DNA of 64,000 nucleotides from Nitrospirae bacterium MYbinv3 (GTDB lineage Bacteria > Nitrospirota > Thermodesulfovibrionia > Thermodesulfovibrionales > Magnetobacteriaceae). This document shows, piece after piece, positions 52,926 to 60,935 of the stretch. The stretch is from positions 27,061 to 91,060 of the forward strand of contig PEAB01000002.1 in the NCBI GenBank assembly GCA_002753395.1, written 5' to 3'. Under the pieces are notes generated by a model. It was not told where the DNA came from. It worked only from the letters and a program-made list of their open reading frames with translations, and did no database searches. Position 1 is the first letter of the stretch. Every line of letters starts with the position of its first letter. The translations under genes were made by a program, and so were the position numbers.

Positions 52926-53744
52926 TCATATCTCCTTATATATAGATAGCAGCCTTTGGCGGCCATTGTTTAGGAGGTGTGGCTGGTCAGGCCACTGTTC
53001 CAAGATAATTGAGCCTGCAAAGCTGCGTCTTTTCATGGTGCTGATAAAGGCGGTTATGCCGGCGGGGTTATCGCCTGCTGGTCCTGTGAATATAGGCATG
53101 TGTCTGTCGTAGTCGCCGTAGTTTTCGTGCATATGGATGTGGATTATGGGTACGCTCATATCTATAGTGTTGAGGTAACGTATATAGTCGTTGCGTGTCT
53201 CGTGAAACAGGTTTGCGTGTCCGATGTCAAAGCACATCCCTACGTGGTTTATTGGAGTGTGATTGAGTTTTTTGATGTGTTCAAACAGTCTGTTGAAGTC
53301 GTGCGGGGAGGTCTCAGGTGTGTTTTCGATTGAGAGTTTCAGGTTTAGCTGAGCCGTGTGTTTGATATAAGGTTGTAGGGCTTGTACATATCTCTCTATC
53401 CCCTCTTCAGTAAACAGGTGTATGTTTATAAGGATTGCTCCTATATCACGAGCAAAGTCCACCGTTTTAAGAAAGGCGTGGTAGGTCTCGCCCCTGAGCG
53501 GGTTGACTACAAGCGGGGCGTGGACAGATAACATGAGTTCCCGTTGTTTTGCCCTTTCCTTTAATAGGGTTCTTTCGGTTTGGCTGATATCGTCTTCAAG
53601 CCAACCCTGCCCCCACTCCTTCTTGTCAGGAAACCACTCAAAGGTATCAAAGCCGTTAGTTATTGCATAATCAAACGGCAGCCCCGGTGAAGCGGCAACG
53701 CAAGACGTCTGATTCCCCACCCTTACCTGCCGTTGTACAATCAT
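52926..53744 (-). CDS. Sugar phosphate isomerase/epimerase (TIM barrel)
   Basis: The 272 residues form an AP-endonuclease-2-like TIM barrel: GFDTFEWFPDKKEWGQGW (about 33), SVHAPLVVNPLRGET (about 73), LKLSIENTPETSPHDFNRLF (about 134, Glu ligand), MCFDIGHANLFHET (about 168, His ligand) and IIHIHMHENYGDYDRHMPIF (about 195, His ligands). Metal-binding residues are complete. Such enzymes act on sugars or DNA; the substrate is not clear. It is the first gene of a - strand group with the zinc-ribbon and antiporter genes. Confidence 0.8.
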   Translation of the reverse strand: MIVQRQVRVGNQTSCVAASPGLPFDYAITNGFDTFEWFPDKKEWGQGWLEDDISQTERTLLKERAKQRELMLSVHAPLVVNPLRGETYHAFLKTVDFARDIGAILINIHLFTEEGIERYVQALQPYIKHTAQLNLKLSIENTPETSPHDFNRLFEHIKKLNHTPINHVGMCFDIGHANLFHETRNDYIRYLNTIDMSVPIIHIHMHENYGDYDRHMPIFTGPAGDNPAGITAFISTMKRRSFAGSIILEQWPDQPHLLNNGRQRLLSIYKEI

Positions 53745-53796
53745 AATCTTAATGTTAATCGCTCTCCTGTGGCTTTGTCAAGATTAATGTTACATC

Positions 53797-53946
53797 GTGT
53801 GTATAAGTTTATCATGGGCTTTAAAAATAGAAGGGGAGGCACTGCCCCCTGTCGCAGGTGTTCGCAGCCCCTCCCCTCAGACCCCTCCGCAAGTGGATTA
53901 ACCCCCTTGACCCCATTAAACTCCCTGTGTTTTTCTTATGCACTCC
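53797..53946. repeat. Mosaic palindromic repeat upstream of the cytochrome b-like gene
   Basis: Left end GTGTGTATAAGTTTATCATG, core GGGGAGGCACTGCCCCCTGT and CGCAGGTGTTCGCAGCCCC, right end TTTTTCTTATGCACTCC. It fills most of the 243-base gap between divergent genes. Confidence 0.8.
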
Positions 53947-53987
53947 TCTTCTCTTATAACTTGTGGTTATGTTAATATGAGGTGACG

Positions 53988-54353
53988 ATGGATGATGATG
54001 AGAAGAGGTTTTATCCTGATTACCTTTTTGAGATACTCATTGTTGTGGTTTTTTTGATGGCCTTGCTGGTTGTACTTGCCATGACCTTCCCACAGGAGAT
54101 GGGTAGACGCATTGTGCTGTCAACGCCGTTTCAACCAAAACCAGAGTGGTATTTCTTGTGGCTCTTTGAGCTATTAAAATACTTTCCCGGCAGGACGGCG
54201 TTTATCGGTACGGTGGTATTGCCAATAACATTTATGACCGCACTAATTATGATCCCATCCATAGACAAGAGAGGCAGACGGAAGGCCGTTGTTGTGATAG
54301 GAGGTATATACCTCCTATTTTTGATATTTACGATTATCCCTTTGGTGAATTGA
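53988..54353 (+). CDS. Orphan cytochrome b C-terminal (subunit IV-like) protein
   Basis: A 121-residue membrane protein with three helices resembling the C-terminal domain of cytochrome b / b6f subunit IV. It contains the Qo-site PEWY motif in KPEWYFLWLFELLKYFPG (about 46) and a preceding helix FEILIVVVFLMALLVVLAMT. No cytochrome b N-terminal half or Rieske protein is nearby. Start ATG 53988 has GAGG 7 bases upstream; GTG 53982 is the alternative. In split bc complexes of anaerobes the two b parts are separate genes, so this may serve a complex encoded elsewhere. Confidence 0.8.
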   Translation: MDDDEKRFYPDYLFEILIVVVFLMALLVVLAMTFPQEMGRRIVLSTPFQPKPEWYFLWLFELLKYFPGRTAFIGTVVLPITFMTALIMIPSIDKRGRRKAVVVIGGIYLLFLIFTIIPLVN

Positions 54354-54362
54354 GGGTTCTGC

Positions 54363-54878
54363 GTGTTTACCGGTTACGTACAGGTCTATACCGGCAACGG
54401 TAAGGGTAAGACCACGGCAGCTGTGGGTCTGACAATAAGAGCCGCCGGCTGTGGTATGAAGGTGTTCTTTGCACAGTTCATAAAGAGTGCTTACAGCAGC
54501 GAGTTTTATTGCATGGAGAGATTCTGTAACCTCATTACACTGCGTCAGTATGGCAGGGGTTTTGTCAGGGGTAAGCCAGCGTCAGAAGACATAGAGGCAG
54601 CTAAAAGAGGGCTTGCTGAGTCAAAGGAGGTCATGCTCTCAGCTGACTTCCAGGTCGTTGTCCTGGATGAGATAAACGTTGCACTGAGATTAGGGGTCTT
54701 AGAGCTACAGGAGGTTGTCAAGTTGATACAACAACGTCCACCCAACGTAGAGCTGGTACTCACCGGCAGAGATGCCGATACAGAAGTGATTGAGCTGGCT
54801 GACCTGGTTACAGAATTTAAGGAGATAAAACACTATTTCAGTAAGGGAGTACCTGCAAGACAGGGAATAGAGTTTTAA
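54363..54878 (+). CDS. cobO: Cob(I)alamin adenosyltransferase, CobA/BtuR type
   Basis: The enzyme transfers the adenosyl group of ATP to cobalt to make coenzyme B12. The 171 residues contain YTGNGKGKTTAAVGLTIRAA (P-loop, about 9), FFAQFIKSAYSSEF, VVLDEINVALRLG (Walker B, about 98), and ELVLTGRDADTEVIELADLV (about 135), matching the BtuR family. Start GTG 54363. The organism has at least one B12-binding enzyme in this window (48131). Confidence 0.94.
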   Translation: MFTGYVQVYTGNGKGKTTAAVGLTIRAAGCGMKVFFAQFIKSAYSSEFYCMERFCNLITLRQYGRGFVRGKPASEDIEAAKRGLAESKEVMLSADFQVVVLDEINVALRLGVLELQEVVKLIQQRPPNVELVLTGRDADTEVIELADLVTEFKEIKHYFSKGVPARQGIEF

Positions 54879-54884
54879 ACAATT

Positions 54885-55661
54885 ATGAAGAAGGAAGAAT
54901 TAGCTTCATTAAAGAGCTGGTTTAAGGGTTTTTGTGAGTCCTATTACTCAGCAGAGAGGGAAGACCATCTAAACATACTATTAAAGGAAATACATTCCTA
55001 CAAGGTGTTTGAAAATATGTCCTTGCTAGCTCAGCAGCACTTAAGCAGCGAGGCCGATGTTGTGCTTGCAGAGGCGATTGGACTGCTTCACGATGTGGGC
55101 AGATTCCCGCAGTACGCTAAGTACAAGACCTTCAGGGACAGCATATCTGTAAACCACGGCGTACTTGGTGTGGAGACCATCATCAAGGAATACCCGCTTG
55201 CTAGTTTAAGCACAGATGATTATGACCTGATAACCAGGTCTATAAAATACCACAACGCCTACAAGATACCCTCCGGACAGAGCGATGAGGCCATAACATA
55301 TCTTAAGCTTATACGAGACGCCGACAAACTTGACATCTGGCGGGTGTTCGTAGAGTATTTTGAGACCTCACCCGATAACAGACCCTCAGCGGCAGCCCTC
55401 GGACTACCCCTGGTAGGAGCCTGTTCCAATGATGTACTGAACTGTCTGTACAATAAGCAGATGGTGGCCCTTAGGGACGTTTCAACATTAGATGACTATA
55501 AGCTCCTTCAGTTGTCATGGATATTTGATCTCAACTACTGCACCTCGCGCAAACTGCTGTTAGAGAGGGGCTACATTGGCCGCATCCTGGAGAAAATGCC
55601 CAACGTAAACGGCCTTGAGGCATTTCTAACAGAATACTTGCTGGAAAAAAGGGGTGCATAA
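54885..55661 (+). CDS. HD-domain phosphohydrolase-like protein
   Basis: A 258-residue protein with HD metal-binding residues LLHDVGRFPQYAKYKTFRDS (about 68), NHGVLGVETI (about 91) and YHNAYKIPSG (about 124), plus RDADKLDIWRVFVEYFETSP (about 148). The family's substrate is unknown. The stop codon TAA and the last residues RGA come from the end of the repeat that follows (GGGGTGCATAA), so the repeat inserted inside or at the gene end. The original C-terminus may be changed. Confidence 0.82.
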   Translation: MKKEELASLKSWFKGFCESYYSAEREDHLNILLKEIHSYKVFENMSLLAQQHLSSEADVVLAEAIGLLHDVGRFPQYAKYKTFRDSISVNHGVLGVETIIKEYPLASLSTDDYDLITRSIKYHNAYKIPSGQSDEAITYLKLIRDADKLDIWRVFVEYFETSPDNRPSAAALGLPLVGACSNDVLNCLYNKQMVALRDVSTLDDYKLLQLSWIFDLNYCTSRKLLLERGYIGRILEKMPNVNGLEAFLTEYLLEKRGA

Positions 55662-55965
55662 AAATAAAATAATAGAAGGGGAGCCTCTGCCTCCCCTCAG
55701 ACCTAAAGCTGTTGACTTAAGCAATCATGCCTGATATTTACGGAGTCAAGGGGATTGGTCCCCTTGTGAGAGGGTCTTGGGAGGGCAAAGCCCTCCTTAT
55801 TCATTTTCACAGCCTTAAGTCAACAGCATTACCCCTCAGACCCCTCAGCAAGCGCTACGCTCATTAGGATCAGTCCGCTCCCTGCTTGACACGGCAATCC
55901 ATAAGCTAACAGATTCCTGCTTTCGCAGGAATGACATGATTTCCCACGAAATTCTTATGCACCCC
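55651..55965. repeat. Compound mosaic repeat with nested palindrome (315 bp)
   Basis: Bounded by GGGGTGCATAA and TTCTTATGCACCCC. Modules include GGGGAGCCTCTGCCTCCCC, TGTTGACTTAAG in both orientations (55692 and 55815), GGGGATTGGTCCCCTTG, GAGGGCAAAGCCCTCC and a nested element with CGACACGGCAATCCAT-like sequence and ATTCCTGCTTTCGCAGGAAT (55913-55932). The inverted TTGACTTAAG pieces suggest one mosaic copy inserted into another. It fills most of 55662-56033. Confidence 0.8.
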
Positions 55966-55980
55966 GTAAAAAGCGCACAG

Positions 55981-56009
55981 TTGACTTTTTAGCAACTTTG
56001 TACTAAACT
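55981..56009 (+). promoter_or_regulatory. Sigma70-like promoter for tolQ
   Basis: TTGACT (55981), 17-base spacer, TAAACT (56004-56009), 25 bases before the tolQ ATG. The -35 matches 5 of 6 and the -10 matches 4 of 6. It begins just after the compound repeat. Confidence 0.45.
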
Positions 56010-56033
56010 ACTTTTTTAAAAGAAATAGCAATT

Positions 56034-56678
56034 ATGGATCAAACAGCTTTAAGTTTAGTGCTACAGGCAGGGGTTGTAGTAAAGGTAGTTTTAGTGATAC
56101 TACTGATGTTCTCAGTTATTTCATGGGGCATAATACTATTTAAATGGCGGTATTTCTCTAAGGCCAAGAATGAAACAAACTCGTTTTTCAGGTACTTTAG
56201 AGCAGGCAAGGAGGCCTCTGGTCTTAATAAGGTAGCCAGGGCCTGCAGCCTCAGTCCAATGGCCAACATATATAAGGCTGTCTACGAGGACAGGGACATT
56301 GAGGGCAAGGACGACATAAGACGTGCGGTTCGCAGGTACGGCGCCATTGAAAGCGCCAAACTCGATCGCTACCTCAACTTTTTGGCAACAACGGGGTCTA
56401 CTACGCCGTTTATAGGCTTGTTTGGCACCGTGTGGGGTATAATGAACGCCTTTAGGGGGATAGGGTCGGCCGGGTCGGCCTCTTTAGCGGTGGTAGCCCC
56501 AGGTATAGCAGAGGCGCTGATTACAACGGCTGCTGGGCTGGCCGCAGCTATACCTGCTGTTATGGGATACAACTTCTTTCTAAGTACTGCGCGGAGAATG
56601 ACATTAGAGATGGAGGATTTTACGGAAGAGCTACTTGCCTTCTTTATAGGACTGATGGATGAGAATAGAAAGAGATAG
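56034..56678 (+). CDS. tolQ: Tol-Pal system proton channel subunit TolQ
   Basis: A MotA/ExbB-type membrane protein that, with TolR, uses the proton gradient to energise TolA. The 214 residues have three helices (about 15-38, 128-150, 165-185) and the family block TTGSTTPFIGLFGTVWGIMN (about 123) and VAPGIAEALITTAAGLAAAI (about 157). It overlaps tolR by 20 bases and starts a six-gene + strand operon. Confidence 0.93.
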   Translation: MDQTALSLVLQAGVVVKVVLVILLMFSVISWGIILFKWRYFSKAKNETNSFFRYFRAGKEASGLNKVARACSLSPMANIYKAVYEDRDIEGKDDIRRAVRRYGAIESAKLDRYLNFLATTGSTTPFIGLFGTVWGIMNAFRGIGSAGSASLAVVAPGIAEALITTAAGLAAAIPAVMGYNFFLSTARRMTLEMEDFTEELLAFFIGLMDENRKR

Positions 56679-57060
56679 ACACGTATTAGCGGAGATCAAC
56701 GTTACTCCTCTTGTGGACGTAATGTTGGTGTTGCTAGTGATATTTATGGTAACTGCACCGATGATGAAGCAGGGCCTTGATGTAGATTTGCCACAGACAA
56801 AGGGTGCTTCCATGCCCAACGAGGACAGGTTCACCATTACCCTGAAAAAGGCAGGCGACATCTATCTTAATAAAGAAAAATATACGCTACAGGAGCTGGC
56901 GCAGAAGCTCAAGGCCATCAGTGCGCGTAATCCTGACGTGTACTTAGAGGCAGATAGAAACGTTCCCTACGGAAAAGTAGCTGAGCTTATGGCCGAGATA
57001 AAGGCCGCTGGAATTGGAAAGCTCGGCATGGTTACCGAACCAGCTATCAGCACAAAATGA
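56659..57060 (+). CDS. tolR: Tol-Pal system protein TolR (ExbD family)
   Basis: A 133-residue ExbD/TolR protein with one helix carrying the proton-channel Asp in EINVTPLVDVMLVLLVIFMV (about 12-31), and a periplasmic domain (about 45-133, KKAGDIYLNKEKYTLQEL; VYLEADRNVPYGKVAELMAE). It overlaps tolQ by 20 bases and tolA by 4. Confidence 0.93.
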   Translation: MRIERDRHVLAEINVTPLVDVMLVLLVIFMVTAPMMKQGLDVDLPQTKGASMPNEDRFTITLKKAGDIYLNKEKYTLQELAQKLKAISARNPDVYLEADRNVPYGKVAELMAEIKAAGIGKLGMVTEPAISTK

Positions 57061-57965
57061 GTAAGCAACCAAGGATTCAGATGACCACTGCGGCATCATT
57101 GCTAATACACGCGGTGTTGTTTACGCTCTTGGCCTATACTGTAAAAAAACAATCTCCAATGCTGATACCCCCAGCTTATAAGGTAAATCTAGTCTCCGTG
57201 GGGAAATCCTCTGCTGCTAAGACAACAGACACCGCAGCTAAAAAAGTAACAGAACAGCAGCAGACTCAAAAACACACAGTGACGAAGCCCATCGTTGAGA
57301 CAAAAGAGCCAGAGGTTGTAAAACCTGTAACCAAGAAGGAACCTCCTGTTAAGAAGGAGATGCAACAGCCCAAGAAAGATGTGACCAAACCTGAAAAAGA
57401 GGTAAAAACGCTCCCTAAAGAGGCAGCACAAAAAAAGGAGACGCAAAAGACTCCCCCTGTTAAGCTGGAAACCAAACCGGAGGAGAAAATAACAAAGACC
57501 GAACCTAAGGAGGTCGAGCCAAGGGAGACTGAGGTAAGTGTCGAGGAAAAGATAGCGGCCCTCAAGGCCAAGAAGGATATACAGCAACATGCGATGCTTC
57601 GTTCTATGGTAAGCGTCAAGGGTGAGGGCAACGCAAAGGCTACAGCTCAACGGCAAGGCAACACCTCCACTTTGATTGAATCTCCCAACGGGGTAGATAG
57701 CAACGATATCTTGGCGCAGTACATTGGTCTGATTGGAGATCATGTCAGGAAGAGGTGGGTATTTCCAGATTCTGCAAAAAAGAACCTGGAAGCGATCGTC
57801 TTTTTTACTATTAGAAAGGACGGTAAGATAGAAAACATTAAGCTTGATAAGACCTCTGGCAACACCTTCTACGACCGCTCTTGTCTTAGTGCGGTGAACA
57901 AGTCGGTTCCTTTGCCAGTCCCACCAGTGGACAACATGGAGGTCGCCATAAGGTTTCACCCATGA
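57057..57965 (+). CDS. tolA: TolA-like envelope protein with TonB C-terminus
   Basis: The 302-residue protein links the inner membrane motor to the outer membrane. A helix (about 10-26, AASLLIHAVLFTLLAYTV) precedes a Lys/Glu/Pro/Thr-rich extended region (about 55-170) like the long domain II of TolA. The C-terminal domain (about 210-302, YIGLIGDHVRKRWVFPDSAK; VFFTIRKDGKIENIKLDKTS; SCLSAVNKSVPLPVPP) is TonB/TolA-like. The frame overlaps tolR by 4 bases and tolB by 4. An oppositely oriented 260-codon frame over this low-complexity gene is not real. Confidence 0.9.
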   Translation: MSKQPRIQMTTAASLLIHAVLFTLLAYTVKKQSPMLIPPAYKVNLVSVGKSSAAKTTDTAAKKVTEQQQTQKHTVTKPIVETKEPEVVKPVTKKEPPVKKEMQQPKKDVTKPEKEVKTLPKEAAQKKETQKTPPVKLETKPEEKITKTEPKEVEPRETEVSVEEKIAALKAKKDIQQHAMLRSMVSVKGEGNAKATAQRQGNTSTLIESPNGVDSNDILAQYIGLIGDHVRKRWVFPDSAKKNLEAIVFFTIRKDGKIENIKLDKTSGNTFYDRSCLSAVNKSVPLPVPPVDNMEVAIRFHP

Positions 57966-59242
57966 AAACAATTAGTTTAAAGAACACCTTACGACTTATT
58001 TTATTAGTATCTGTGCTTTGTAACTGTAATACTGCTGAGAGCAGGGTATACGTGGATGTATCCTCCCCTGGGGCAAGGAAGCTCCCAATAGCGATACAGG
58101 ACTTTACAGGTATAGCAACGGGTTCAGAGGTATCTGATGTGGTTGCATCCGATCTGCAGTTTACAAATCTCTTTTCGTTTGTTGACAAGAAGGCCTTTCT
58201 TGAGACATCGGATACGCCATTTAGCGCTGATAACTGGAGACCTCTTGGCGTGGACGCCGTGGTAAAGGGAGTCTTTGAGCGCACAACTGATTCCTCTGCC
58301 AGCGTTACTGTGTCGGTGTACGACGTCAATGAGGCAAAAAGCATCCTTAAGAAGCAGTATACTACTAAGAAGGAACTTTTACGGCCTTTGGCACACAAGA
58401 TAGCGGATGACATATATGAGGCAATCACCGGCCAAAAGGGGATCTTCAACTCCCGGATAGCCTTCATAGGTTATGACGAGGGTGAGGGCCGGTCTATCCA
58501 CTTGATGGATTACGACGGACAACGGATCAAGAGGATTGTCCGTAAGGGCAGTCTTATAATGAGACCTCATTGGTCGTCAGATGGCAAGAGGCTTGCTTAC
58601 TCGTATCTAAAGAAGGGAAAATGGGCGATCAACATATTGAACTTTGACTCGGCCTCAGAGACGGAGGTGTTTTCCGCTAATGCAACCGACCTGGTAGGTG
58701 ACTTTACCCCTGATGGCAAGTACCTGCTGCTGTCCTCCTCCAGTAAAGGCTCACCTGATATCTACATGCTGCAATTAGGCTCTAAGGTTTTGAACCGTCT
58801 GACGTATGCAGATACAATAGAGGTTTCACCGGCTGTATCGCCCGATGGTAAGCAGATAGTCTACGTCTCTAACAAGAGCGGCACGCCGCAGCTCTACATT
58901 ATGAATATAGATGGCAGCGATACAAGAAGGCTCACCTTTGAGGGTAACTACAATACAACGCCAGAGTGGTCACCCGCGGGTGATCTGATAGTGTTTTCAA
59001 TTATGACAGGCGGGAGATTTCATATAGCGACTATAAAGCCGGATGGCTCTGGGATGGCAGTCTTGACTAGCGTGGGTAATAATGAAGAGCCATCGTTTTC
59101 GCCTGATGGCAGGTTCATTGCATTTACTTCAGACCGTGATGGCTCAAAAGGGGTCTACGTAATGAGTGTAACCGGCGAAGAACAACACAGGATATCCCAA
59201 AAGAATATAAGGGCCTTTGGCCCTTCATGGTCACACAATTAA
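57962..59242 (+). CDS. tolB: Tol-Pal system periplasmic protein TolB
   Basis: A periplasmic propeller protein that binds Pal. Its 426 residues begin with a signal (LRLILLVSVLCNCNTAESRV), then the N-terminal TolB domain (about 40-165) and a six-bladed propeller of PD40/WD40-like repeats, for example MRPHWSSDGKRLAYS, VSPDGKQIVYVSNKSGTPQL, TTPEWSPAGDLIVFS and EEPSFSPDGRFIAFTSDRDG. The order tolA-tolB-pal is standard. Confidence 0.95.
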   Translation: MKTISLKNTLRLILLVSVLCNCNTAESRVYVDVSSPGARKLPIAIQDFTGIATGSEVSDVVASDLQFTNLFSFVDKKAFLETSDTPFSADNWRPLGVDAVVKGVFERTTDSSASVTVSVYDVNEAKSILKKQYTTKKELLRPLAHKIADDIYEAITGQKGIFNSRIAFIGYDEGEGRSIHLMDYDGQRIKRIVRKGSLIMRPHWSSDGKRLAYSYLKKGKWAINILNFDSASETEVFSANATDLVGDFTPDGKYLLLSSSSKGSPDIYMLQLGSKVLNRLTYADTIEVSPAVSPDGKQIVYVSNKSGTPQLYIMNIDGSDTRRLTFEGNYNTTPEWSPAGDLIVFSIMTGGRFHIATIKPDGSGMAVLTSVGNNEEPSFSPDGRFIAFTSDRDGSKGVYVMSVTGEEQHRISQKNIRAFGPSWSHN

Positions 59243-59254
59243 TGGAGGTTTTGG

Positions 59255-59821
59255 ATGAAGCGTTTGGTTGTTTTGATTTTTGCAGCGCTTTTCATAGTTA
59301 GCTGCGCACAAAAGGAGGTCGTTGTCCCAGAGGACAGCAGGCCAATAGTAAAAAAAGAGGATTATAAGGATAAAGATGATGGCGGCATGAAGGATCGCAC
59401 AAAGAATGTTCCAGACAGCACCTCGGTAGATAAAGATTCGATTAAGGATAAGACACTCTCAGAAGAGGAAATAAGGGTTGCGATGCAAAATGTATTCTTG
59501 GACGTGCGCTTTGCATACAACAGGTCTGACATCTTGGACGAGGCTAAGCCAACCCTGCGTAAGATATCTGATTGGATGTTAAGTCATAAGTCAGTGAGCA
59601 TTCTTATCGAGGGGCATTGCGACGAAAGAGGCTCTAATGAATATAACCTTGCATTAGGAGACCAGAGGGCACAGGCAACAAAGAGCTTCTTAGTCTCATC
59701 CGGTGTGCCGGCTACGAGGATGGAAACAATCAGCTTTGGGAAGGAAAAACCCCTTTGCACAGAACATAATGAAACGTGTTGGTCTAAAAACAGAAGGGCT
59801 ACCTTTGTAATTAGCAGGTAG
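59255..59821 (+). CDS. pal: Peptidoglycan-associated lipoprotein Pal
   Basis: An outer-membrane lipoprotein of 188 residues that binds peptidoglycan. The lipobox is IVSC (IFAALFIVSCAQKE, Cys17). A charged linker follows, then the OmpA-like domain (about 85-188): VRFAYNRSDILDEAKPTLRK, IEGHCDERGSNEYNLALGDQ then RAQATKSF, with the conserved Asp and Arg that bind diaminopimelate. It precedes cpoB by 13 bases. Confidence 0.95.
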   Translation: MKRLVVLIFAALFIVSCAQKEVVVPEDSRPIVKKEDYKDKDDGGMKDRTKNVPDSTSVDKDSIKDKTLSEEEIRVAMQNVFLDVRFAYNRSDILDEAKPTLRKISDWMLSHKSVSILIEGHCDERGSNEYNLALGDQRAQATKSFLVSSGVPATRMETISFGKEKPLCTEHNETCWSKNRRATFVISR

Positions 59822-59834
59822 CAGGAGGCCTTAA

Positions 59835-60842
59835 GTGCGTTATAAGCTAAAGCCGTTGGGACATCTATTCGCAATAGCGGTTATGTCTGTTGTTGTGGGC
59901 GGTTGTGCCTCAACAGATGAGTACAGCCATATTAGAAATGAGCTCAACGAGGTGCGTCGCGTTCAATACGCTCAGAAAGAAGAGATACAGGACGTAAAGA
60001 AACGTATGGCGGTTTTAGAATCCCAGAAACAACAACAAACTAAAGCTCCAGCAAAGCCAGACATATCCGACGCAATTCGCGAGAGCCAGGAGAACCTGAA
60101 TGCCAAATTCGAACGCTTAAGCAGAGATATGCAGCAGCTGCAGGGGCGTTATGAAGAACGTAAGTATCACGTGGACAAGTTGTTTGCTGAAGGCAAGACG
60201 GATAGAGACGTTCTGAAAGCACAGATAGAGAACGTCGAAAATGAAATGAAAGAGTTGCAGTTGAAGATGGGCAGGATAGACTCCGGTTTGCAGCACAAGA
60301 ACCCAACAGTTGCTCCTGCCAGGACTGAACCGCCTCTTTCTACAACGCCGACCCCACATGCGCAGCCAGAGAGCAACAACGCAAAGGCTATGTATGATGC
60401 TGCCGTTAAGGACTTTCAGGACAGCAAGCTAAAAGAGGCACGTGAAAAGTTTAACAGTCTCTTAAAAGACTACCCATCAAACCCGCTTGCTGGTAACAGT
60501 CACTTCTGGATTGCAGAGACGTACTACAAAGAGGGCAGCTATGAAGACGCTATACTTAGCTACGACGTGGTTGTTAAAAAATATCCAGGTAACAGTAAAA
60601 TTCCTGCTGCAAAATTGAAGCAGGCACAGGCCTTTATTGAAATAAAGGATCCGCGTACTGCTAAGACCATTTTGCAACAACTGATTGAGGAGTTCCCAAA
60701 GAGCACCGAGGCTGATATTGCCAAGAAGACTCTTCAGGGCCTTTCTGTCCAGCCGCCACCTGCGCGCAAAGTCGATCCTGTAAAAAAACCACAGGAGGGT
60801 AAAAGGCCTGATCTACCAAAAGCAAAGGCAAATAACCAGTAG
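59835..60842 (+). CDS. cpoB: Tol-Pal system protein CpoB/YbgF, lipoprotein form
   Basis: The 335-residue protein ends the tol operon. The N-terminus has a lipobox VVGGCAST, so it may be a lipoprotein, unlike soluble E. coli CpoB. A coiled coil (about 40-140, EIQDVKKRMAVLESQKQQQT; SQENLNAKFERLSRDMQQLQ) is followed by a Pro/Thr linker and TPR-like repeats (about 183-300, KAMYDAAVKDFQDSKLKEAR; NSHFWIAETYYKEGSYEDAI; KYPGNSKIPAAKLKQAQAF). Start GTG 59835. The Pro/Lys-rich tail is longer than usual. Confidence 0.9.
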   Translation: MRYKLKPLGHLFAIAVMSVVVGGCASTDEYSHIRNELNEVRRVQYAQKEEIQDVKKRMAVLESQKQQQTKAPAKPDISDAIRESQENLNAKFERLSRDMQQLQGRYEERKYHVDKLFAEGKTDRDVLKAQIENVENEMKELQLKMGRIDSGLQHKNPTVAPARTEPPLSTTPTPHAQPESNNAKAMYDAAVKDFQDSKLKEAREKFNSLLKDYPSNPLAGNSHFWIAETYYKEGSYEDAILSYDVVVKKYPGNSKIPAAKLKQAQAFIEIKDPRTAKTILQQLIEEFPKSTEADIAKKTLQGLSVQPPPARKVDPVKKPQEGKRPDLPKAKANNQ

Positions 60843-60902
60843 CTAAACCCTCGCAATCAGATCAATAGATTCTACATCTTATGTCATGTCAAATGATACA
60901 GG

Positions 60903-60935
60903 GGGAGAGATAGAGCACAAAACGCCTTCTCTCCC
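60903..60935. terminator. Bidirectional hairpin between cpoB and APS-kinase gene
   Basis: GGGAGAGA (60903-60910) pairs with TCTCTCCC (60928-60935) around a 17-base loop between convergent genes. The + strand T-run is weak (TTTGTTTATT) and the minus side has none, so this is a moderate call. Confidence 0.45.

Noticed and set aside
57189..57971. Long minus-strand frame of about 260 codons over tolA
   Set aside because: It is Leu/Phe/Arg-rich low-complexity sequence, the antisense of the Lys/Glu/Pro-rich TolA region, inside a clear tol operon.
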